DNA of 64,000 bases from NCBI RefSeq assembly GCF_013030945.1, contig NZ_JABBXF010000037.1:1-64000 (forward strand). Direction: 5' to 3'. A model generated the notes under the pieces. The model worked only from the letters and a program-made list of their open reading frames with translations, searched no databases and was not told the DNA's origin. Positions 58,902-64,000 of the stretch are shown piece after piece. The stretch comes from Streptomyces morookaense. Its GTDB lineage: Bacteria; Actinomycetota; Actinomycetes; Streptomycetales; Streptomycetaceae. The stretch's first letter is position 1; each line of letters begins with the position of its first letter. A program made the translations under genes and the position numbers.

Positions 58902-59294
58902 CTACATCCCCGGTCGGTACCGCAACGGATGCCCCTCCGGCACCTCCACCACCGCGATGCGCACCCCGTCCGGGTCCGCGATCCACATCTCCACCAGCCC
59001 CCACGGCTTGGTCTCCGGCGGCTCCAGCACCTGCACCCCGCACCGCAGGAACTCCCGGTACGCCTGGGCCGCGTCCGCCACCTGGAACCACAGCTCCAGC
59101 CCGGGCCCCGGCGGGTGCTCCGCGCGTCCCGAGACCTCCAGGAAGCCGCCGCCCAGGAAGTAGACCGTGCCCCGCTCGGGCCCCGTGCCGAACTCGCGGT
59201 AGACCGCGAGCCCCAGCGCCGTGCCGTAGAACTCCCGCGACCGGTCCGGGTCGACCGGCCGCAGCAGGATCCTGCTGCTCAGTACGTGCACCAT
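58902..59294 (-). CDS. VOC-family (glyoxalase-like) protein
   Basis: This 130-residue protein has two beta-alpha-beta-beta-beta units, with ILLRPVDPDRSREFYGTALG at the start and MWIADPDGVRIAVVEVP at the end, typical of vicinal-oxygen-chelate proteins. The metal ligands are not clear-cut, so it could be a dioxygenase, an isomerase or a binding protein. It stands alone, divergent from the GNAT gene. Confidence 0.88.
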   Translation of the reverse strand: MVHVLSSRILLRPVDPDRSREFYGTALGLAVYREFGTGPERGTVYFLGGGFLEVSGRAEHPPGPGLELWFQVADAAQAYREFLRCGVQVLEPPETKPWGLVEMWIADPDGVRIAVVEVPEGHPLRYRPGM

Positions 59295-59370
59295 GCGGCG
59301 ACTGTACGCACAACTGCTCCGTTAGGGTCGTACATACGCCCGAAAGTGCACGGAGAGGATCACGTCATCC

Positions 59371-59916
59371 ATGGAGACCGCCGCCCGTACCGCCGATCTT
59401 GTCTTCCGCCCCGCGACCGCCGGTGACGTACCGGTCCTCGTCGCGCTGATCGAGTCGGCGTACCGCGGCGACGACAGCCGTGCCGGGTGGACCACCGAGG
59501 CGGACCTGCTGGAGGGGCAGCGCACCGACCCCGCGGGCGTGCTGGCCGTGGTGACGCACGCCGAGAGCCAGCTCCTGGTGGCCGAGCGCGAGGGCGAGCC
59601 GATCGCCTGCTGCCACATCGAACACCGCGGCAGCCACGCCTACTTCGGGATGTTCGCGGTCCGCCCGACCGCCCAGGGCGGCGGCCTGGGCAAGGCCGTG
59701 ATGGCGGAGGCGGAGCGCGTCGCACGCGACGAGTGGGGCGTGCGCGAGATGCATATGACCGTCATCCGGCAGCGCGCGGAACTGATCGCCTGGTACGAGC
59801 GGCGCGGCTACCGGCGGACCGGGCGGATGAGCCCGTTCCCGTACGGCGACGAGCGGTTCGGCATCCCGCAGCGCGCCGACCTGGAGTTCGAGCTGCTGGT
59901 CAAGGAACTGGCCTGA
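59371..59916 (+). CDS. GNAT-family N-acetyltransferase
   Basis: This 181-residue protein starts at ATG 59371 with GGAGAGGA upstream. The acetyl-CoA pyrophosphate-binding loop is VRPTAQGGGLGKAVMAEAER. The following helix and strand, MTVIRQRAELIAWYERRGYR, are also typical. The acceptor substrate is unknown. It stands alone and is followed by a 271-bp non-coding stretch before the DUF6421 gene, in which I see no other gene. Confidence 0.9.
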   Translation: METAARTADLVFRPATAGDVPVLVALIESAYRGDDSRAGWTTEADLLEGQRTDPAGVLAVVTHAESQLLVAEREGEPIACCHIEHRGSHAYFGMFAVRPTAQGGGLGKAVMAEAERVARDEWGVREMHMTVIRQRAELIAWYERRGYRRTGRMSPFPYGDERFGIPQRADLEFELLVKELA

Positions 59917-60187
59917 GGCAACGGTCCTTCCTGTAGCGGTCCCTCCCCGGCGGAATCCCGGGCTCCCACCCCGATCGGTGGCCGGAACGAGCCTGGAACG
60001 GCTACAGATGTCAGAGTGGCAGGAGAGACCGATTTCCGCTCCTGATCCCTCACACGAGAGAACCGCACAGGAAAAACGGTGGTCAGGCGGGGGCCTGGCA
60101 GGATAATTTGTCGATACATCCCTTGAGCCGGAGAAGCTCGCATGGATACGGTGTCTTAACGCGAGGTTCTCCTGAGGAGGGGTAGTG

Positions 60188-61585
60188 ATGACGGAAATTC
60201 TTGCGTCGACGGTGTCGAGGACCGGCATATCGACCGACGAGCGCGTGATCGATCACCCCGCCTGGGGTGTCCTCAAGGCCGCCGTCGAACGAATCCGGCC
60301 CTGGCAGTCCGCGGACGGTTCCATCGACTTCGCCGCGGAGGACGCACCGCCGGGCGAGGAGGTCCGTGCCGAGCTCGACAAGGTCGTGGCCGCGGTCGAG
60401 CAGCTCTCGCCCCTGGTGGCGCACGACGCCGCGTACCACACGGCCCTCGTCGCCGACCTGCGACGCTGGGCCGACGGCGGCTTCGGCGTCCCGGACTTCC
60501 TGGACTCGCTGCTGGCCTTCCGGCCCGCCGCACAGCGCGCCGACGGGCTGCAGCACCTGGTTGTCTTCCCGATGTACACCCAGAACGGCAACCCCGACCG
60601 CAACCTCGAAGCCGTCGTGCTCCGCGTGGTCTGGCCGGAGTGGCTCGCCGAGCTGGAGCGCACCCGCTACGACAACCCGCTCTTCCTCGGCATCACCTTC
60701 GAGGACTTCACCTCCGGCTACGACACCAACTCCGCGGTGCTCTTCCCGGAGACCATCGCCGTCCGCGAGGCCCCCGACCGCTTCACCTGGGGCGGCATCT
60801 TCTGCGACCGCGAGGCGGCCCGCTTCCGCCGGGTCACCGAGGCGGCGGTCGAGATCCTCGGCCTCGAACTCCCCGAGGACATCGCCCGCATGGTCGGCGA
60901 CCAGCAGCGCTGCCAGCAGGCGTTCGTCCTGTGGGACATGGTCCACGACCGCACCCACAGCCACGGCGACCTGCCCTTCGACCCCTTCATGATCAAGCAG
61001 CGGCAGCCGTTCTGGATGTACGGCCTGGAGGAGCTGCGCTGCGATCTCACCGCCTTCAAGGAGGCCGTGAAACTGGAGGCCGACGGCTACGCCCAGGGCC
61101 GCGACGTGCAGTACGCCGTGCTCTTCGACCGGATGTTCCGCTTCCCGGTCACCGGCGAGCGCGTGCGCAACTACGACGGCCTCGGCGGCCAGCTGCTCTT
61201 CGCCTACCTGCACCGGCACGACGTCGTACGCTGGACGGACAACACCCTGCACATCGACTGGGGCCGCGCCCCGCAGGTGACCAACCAGCTGTGCGGAGAG
61301 ATCGAGAAGCTCTACCGGGACGGCATCGACCGTCCCAAGCTCGTGCACTGGTTCGCCGCCTACGAGCTCGTCTCGTCCTACCTGGCCCCGCACCCGGGCT
61401 CCGTATGGGCCAAGGGCCCCGACGCCCTGGACCTGACCCAGCCGCCGCGCAAGCTCGTCGACGACGTGCTGCCGGACGAATTCCCGCTCAGCATGTTCTA
61501 CGAGGCCCTTGCCAAGAAGCTGCGCGGCGTGATCGCCTCCACGAAGGGGATCACGGCGGACAGCGGCGAGCGGGTCGCCGCGTGA
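60188..61585 (+). CDS. DUF6421-family protein, first gene of a coupled operon
   Basis: The ATG at 60188 has GAGGAGG seven bases upstream and gives 465 residues. I recognise the sequence as a conserved actinobacterial protein of the DUF6421 type, with motifs DGLQHLVVFPMYTQNGNPDR, FTWGGIFCDREAARF, MVHDRTHSHGDLPFDPFMIK and FWMYGLEELRCDL. The HDRTHSHGD cluster looks like a metal site. No activity is known to me. Its stop overlaps a GTG (GTGA at 61582-61585), and the next two genes are an SDR and a threonine aldolase. Confidence 0.82.
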   Translation: MTEILASTVSRTGISTDERVIDHPAWGVLKAAVERIRPWQSADGSIDFAAEDAPPGEEVRAELDKVVAAVEQLSPLVAHDAAYHTALVADLRRWADGGFGVPDFLDSLLAFRPAAQRADGLQHLVVFPMYTQNGNPDRNLEAVVLRVVWPEWLAELERTRYDNPLFLGITFEDFTSGYDTNSAVLFPETIAVREAPDRFTWGGIFCDREAARFRRVTEAAVEILGLELPEDIARMVGDQQRCQQAFVLWDMVHDRTHSHGDLPFDPFMIKQRQPFWMYGLEELRCDLTAFKEAVKLEADGYAQGRDVQYAVLFDRMFRFPVTGERVRNYDGLGGQLLFAYLHRHDVVRWTDNTLHIDWGRAPQVTNQLCGEIEKLYRDGIDRPKLVHWFAAYELVSSYLAPHPGSVWAKGPDALDLTQPPRKLVDDVLPDEFPLSMFYEALAKKLRGVIASTKGITADSGERVAA

Positions 61586-61611
61586 GCAGCAGCGAGAAAG
61601 AGGCGACGATC

Positions 61612-62373
61612 ATGAGCACTCCGACGAACGGCAATGGTCCGCTGGCCGGTGCGGTCGTGGCGGTGGCGGGAGCGGCCGGGCCCGCGGGCCGGGCGACGCT
61701 CCTGCGTCTGGCCGAGGCCGGGGCGACCGTGGTCGCCGCCGATGCGGACGCGGCCCGCCTGGCCGAGGCCGTGGACGCCGCCCGGTACGCGCACGGCGGG
61801 GCCACCGTCACCGGTGACACCGTGGACCTGCTCGACCTCGACGCGGCCCGCGCCTGGGCGGACCGCACCGAGAAGGAGTTCGGCCGCGTCGACGGCCTCG
61901 TCCACCTGGTGGGAGGCTGGCGCGGCTCGGCCACCTTCGCCGAGACCGACCTCGACGACTGGGCCCTGCTGGAGAAGCTGCTCATCCGCACCGTCCAGCA
62001 CACCTCGCTGGCCTTCGAGGCGCCGCTGGCCCGCAGCGGCCGCGGCCGCTACCTGCTGATCAGCGCCGCCGGTGCGAGCAAGCCCACCGCGGGCAACGCC
62101 GCGTACGCCGCCTCCAAGGCCGCCGCCGAGGCATGGACGCTCGCGCTCGCCGACTCCTTCCGCAAGGCGGGGGGCGACGGTGCCCCGCCGGCCGCCGCCG
62201 CGATCCTCATCGTCAAGGCACTGGTGCACGACGCCATGCGCGCCGAGCGCCCGAACGCGAAATTCGCCGGCTTCACGGACGTCAAGGACCTGGCCCAGGC
62301 CATCGTCGGCGTCTGGGACAAGCCCGCACAGGAAGTGAACGGAACCCGTCTGTGGCTGACTCCGCAACAGTGA
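61612..62373 (+). CDS. short-chain dehydrogenase/reductase
   Basis: This 253-residue protein starts at ATG 61612 after AAAGAGG; the GTG at 61582 overlapping the previous stop is an alternative start. The NAD(P) loop is VAGAAGPAGRATLL. The catalytic part has YLLISAAGAS and YAASKAAAEAW with Tyr and Lys. It is coupled by GTGA to the threonine aldolase gene. The substrate is unknown; the operon suggests a hydroxy- or keto-amino-acid-related step. Confidence 0.9.
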   Translation: MSTPTNGNGPLAGAVVAVAGAAGPAGRATLLRLAEAGATVVAADADAARLAEAVDAARYAHGGATVTGDTVDLLDLDAARAWADRTEKEFGRVDGLVHLVGGWRGSATFAETDLDDWALLEKLLIRTVQHTSLAFEAPLARSGRGRYLLISAAGASKPTAGNAAYAASKAAAEAWTLALADSFRKAGGDGAPPAAAAILIVKALVHDAMRAERPNAKFAGFTDVKDLAQAIVGVWDKPAQEVNGTRLWLTPQQ

Positions 62374-63449
62374 ACGACACCTCTTCGACGACCGACGCCA
62401 TACGCCACCACGATCCCGCGCTGCGGGGTTTCGCGAGCGACAACTACGCGGGCGCGCACCCCGAGGTGCTCGCGGCACTGGCCCTGGCCAACGGCGGTCA
62501 CCAGGTCGCGTACGGGGAGGACGTCTACACGGCGCACCTCCAGGAGGTGATGCACCGTCACTTCGGCCCGGCGGCCGAGGCGTTCCCGGTCTTCAACGGC
62601 ACCGGAGCCAACGTCGTCGCCCTCCAGGCGGCGACGGAGCGGTGGGGCGCGGTCATCTGCGCCTCCACCGCGCACATCAACGTCGACGAGTGCGGCGCGC
62701 CCGAACGCGTCGGCGGCCTCAAGCTGTTGACCATCCCGACCGAGCACGGCAAGCTCACCCCCGCGCTGATCGACCGCGAGGCCTACGGCTGGGACGACGA
62801 GCACCGGGCCCAGCCGCAGATCGTCTCGATCACCCAGACCACCGAACTGGGCACCTGCTACACGCCCGAAGAGATCCGGGAGATCTGCGACCACGCCCAC
62901 GAGCGCGGTATGAAGGTCCACCTCGACGGCTCCCGGCTGGCCAACGCCGCGGCCACGCTGGGCCTGCCCCTGCGGGCGTTCACCACCGACGCCGGGGTGG
63001 ACCTGCTGTCCCTGGGCGGTACCAAGAACGGCCTGGTCTTCGGCGAGTGCGTGGTCGTCCTGAACCCCGATGCGGTACGGGCGATGAAGCACCTGCGCAA
63101 GCTGTCGATGCAGCTCGCCTCGAAGATGCGCTTCGTCTCGGTGCAGTTCGAGGCCCTGCTGGCCGGCGATCTGTGGCTGCGCAGCGCCACGCACGCCAAC
63201 GCGATGGCGGCACGGCTCGCCGAGGGCGTCCGGTCCGTCGACGGCGTCGAGATCCTGCACCCGGTGCAGTCCAACGCCGTCTTCGCCCGGCTCCCGCACG
63301 ATGTGAGCGAGCGGCTGCAGAAGCGCTACCGCTTCTACTTCTGGGACGAGGCGGCGGGCGACGTCCGCTGGATGTGCGCCTTCGACACGACCGAGGCGGA
63401 CGTGGACGCGTTCGTGGCGGCGTTGAAGGAAGAAATGGCGAAGGCCTGA
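62370..63449 (+). CDS. low-specificity L-threonine aldolase-type PLP enzyme
   Basis: From the GTG at 62370 (GTGA overlap with the SDR stop) it is 359 residues. It begins with FASDNYAGAHPEVLAAL, the fold-type I start of threonine aldolases. PLP contacts include FNGTGANVVAL, KVHLDGSRLANAA and the Schiff-base lysine in LSLGGTKNGLVFGE. It cleaves beta-hydroxy-amino acids to glycine and an aldehyde. Together with the SDR and DUF6421 proteins it forms a compact operon whose overall function is not known to me. A terminator follows. Confidence 0.93.
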   Translation: MNDTSSTTDAIRHHDPALRGFASDNYAGAHPEVLAALALANGGHQVAYGEDVYTAHLQEVMHRHFGPAAEAFPVFNGTGANVVALQAATERWGAVICASTAHINVDECGAPERVGGLKLLTIPTEHGKLTPALIDREAYGWDDEHRAQPQIVSITQTTELGTCYTPEEIREICDHAHERGMKVHLDGSRLANAAATLGLPLRAFTTDAGVDLLSLGGTKNGLVFGECVVVLNPDAVRAMKHLRKLSMQLASKMRFVSVQFEALLAGDLWLRSATHANAMAARLAEGVRSVDGVEILHPVQSNAVFARLPHDVSERLQKRYRFYFWDEAAGDVRWMCAFDTTEADVDAFVAALKEEMAKA

Positions 63450-63457
63450 CAGCTGCC

Positions 63458-63488
63458 GTTCCCCGCGCCCCGAAGGGGCGCGGGGAAC
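63458..63488. terminator. strong terminator hairpin between threonine aldolase and acyltransferase genes
   Basis: The 14-bp perfect arms GTTCCCCGCGCCCC and GGGGCGCGGGGAAC are separated by GAA. The hairpin lies between convergent genes and should stop both. Confidence 0.85.
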
Positions 63489-63524
63489 GGCGCGCTCAGC
63501 CCGAAACGACCCGCACCGTCACAC

Positions 63525-64000
63525 TCAACGGCACCCCTCGGCCCGCGCAGCCACCGGCGCCGTCCCGCCCAGGTGGGCGGGAACCCACCACGTGTCGCCG
63601 GCATCCCGCGGCCGCACCGGATAGGCCCGCTGCGCCGCCTCCAGCAGCTCCTGCACCCGCCCCCGCAGCCGCTCGGTGACGGTCTCCGCCGGCTCCGCCG
63701 GATCGGCGGTGAGCGGCTCGCCCACCCGTATCGTCACCGGGATGTGGTTGCGGCCGAAGTCGCGCTTGTGGCCCTTGGTCCACAGGCGCTGCGTGCCCCA
63801 CAGAGCCATCGGCAGCAGCGGCACCCCGGCCTCCTGGGCCAGCCGGGCCGCGCCGGACTTGAAGTTCTTCAGTGTGAACGACTGGGAGATCGTCGCCTCC
63901 GGGAAGACGCCGATGATTTCGCCCGCGCGCAGCGAGGCGAGCGCGTGCTTGTACGCGTCCAGGCCGGCGGCCCGGTCGACGGGGATGTGCTTCATCGCCC
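63525..64000 (-). CDS. 1-acylglycerol-3-phosphate acyltransferase-like protein (N-terminus outside window)
   Basis: About 157 C-terminal residues are visible. They include the PlsC motif IIGVFPEATIS (the FPEGT block), then FKSGAARLAQEAGVPLLPM (LPM block) and TIRVGEPL. The NHx4D catalytic motif must lie further upstream, beyond the window edge. PlsC enzymes transfer an acyl chain to lysophosphatidate in the membrane. The frame stays open through 64000, so the start is not here. It converges with the threonine aldolase operon. Confidence 0.9.
   Translation of the reverse strand, partial: AMKHIPVDRAAGLDAYKHALASLRAGEIIGVFPEATISQSFTLKNFKSGAARLAQEAGVPLLPMALWGTQRLWTKGHKRDFGRNHIPVTIRVGEPLTADPAEPAETVTERLRGRVQELLEAAQRAYPVRPRDAGDTWWVPAHLGGTAPVAARAEGCR

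Noticed and set aside
1..64000. tRNA, rRNA and CRISPR genes
   Set aside because: By eye I found no cloverleaf with a conserved TTCGA arm, no rRNA core sequence and no regularly spaced repeat array. A tRNAscan or Infernal run would be decisive.

Overview
The window is high-GC actinobacterial DNA and almost certainly a Streptomyces chromosome. The evidence is strong GC bias at third codon positions, frequent GTG starts, many ATGA/GTGA/TGATG gene overlaps, a conservon (cvnA-D plus P450), SARP and NarL regulators, an F420/PPOX-type protein, the mutA-mutB-meaB set, rare TTA codons, and GCGCCCC-loop-GGGGCGC terminators. I see no rRNA, tRNA or CRISPR array.

Region 1 (1-8900) begins with the N-terminal part of a proline-rich lipoprotein on the minus strand. 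It is followed by a complete Tn3-family transposon (592-8381) bounded by 30-bp inverted repeats. The transposon encodes TnpA, a small two-helix membrane protein and a large CHAT-protease/TPR protein. These three genes overlap by 4 nt at each junction, so the passengers are translationally coupled to the transposase. A putative res site and a zinc-ribbon-fused serine resolvase follow. DUF664 (DinB-like) gene ends flank both sides, but they do not form a simple target-site duplication. The CHAT module is the best candidate in the window for an undescribed system.

Region 2 (8900-13360) holds a TetR repressor with twin palindromic operators divergent from an FAD monooxygenase/oxidoreductase pair, then apolipoprotein N-acyltransferase. 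Region 3 (13360-23240) is a terpenoid locus. A C-methyltransferase and a class I terpene synthase converge on a conservon (cvnA-B-C-D plus a CYP157-like P450 lacking the ExxR arginine). A divergent LAL-type ATPase without its DNA-binding domain follows.

Region 4 (23240-32780) carries the bacterial NHEJ pair Ku and LigD-polymerase, a PHP-domain protein, an FAD oxidoreductase, a lipase-maturation-factor-like membrane protein, a PAS-GAF-PP2C-ATPase regulator, and the first of two paralogous secreted Het-C/phospholipase-C-like proteins. Region 5 (32860-40860) holds methylmalonyl-CoA mutase (mutA, mutB) and its chaperone meaB, a GH25 muramidase with two TTA codons, a HAD hydrolase and small or unknown genes. 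An identical 80-bp repeat occurs at 27871 and 37989.

Region 6 (40950-48200) looks like a small non-ribosomal biosynthetic locus: a PPOX-fold protein, an A-T-reductase synthetase, an IrrE-like metallopeptidase with its XRE regulator, a SARP activator, a DedA protein and a methyltransferase. Region 7 (48250-54710) has a NarL-type two-component system followed by a decayed lanthipeptide locus: the LanC-like end of a LanM, a Nif11-leader/2OG-oxygenase fusion, a DrrAB-type ABC exporter and the second Het-C-like protein. Region 8 (54710-64000) holds mostly housekeeping or unknown genes: MAB_1171c-like membrane protein, pirin, M56 peptidase, DUF5134, VOC, GNAT, the coupled DUF6421-SDR-threonine aldolase operon and a PlsC acyltransferase running off the right edge.

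All family names come from reading motifs by eye. No database search or alignment was run.
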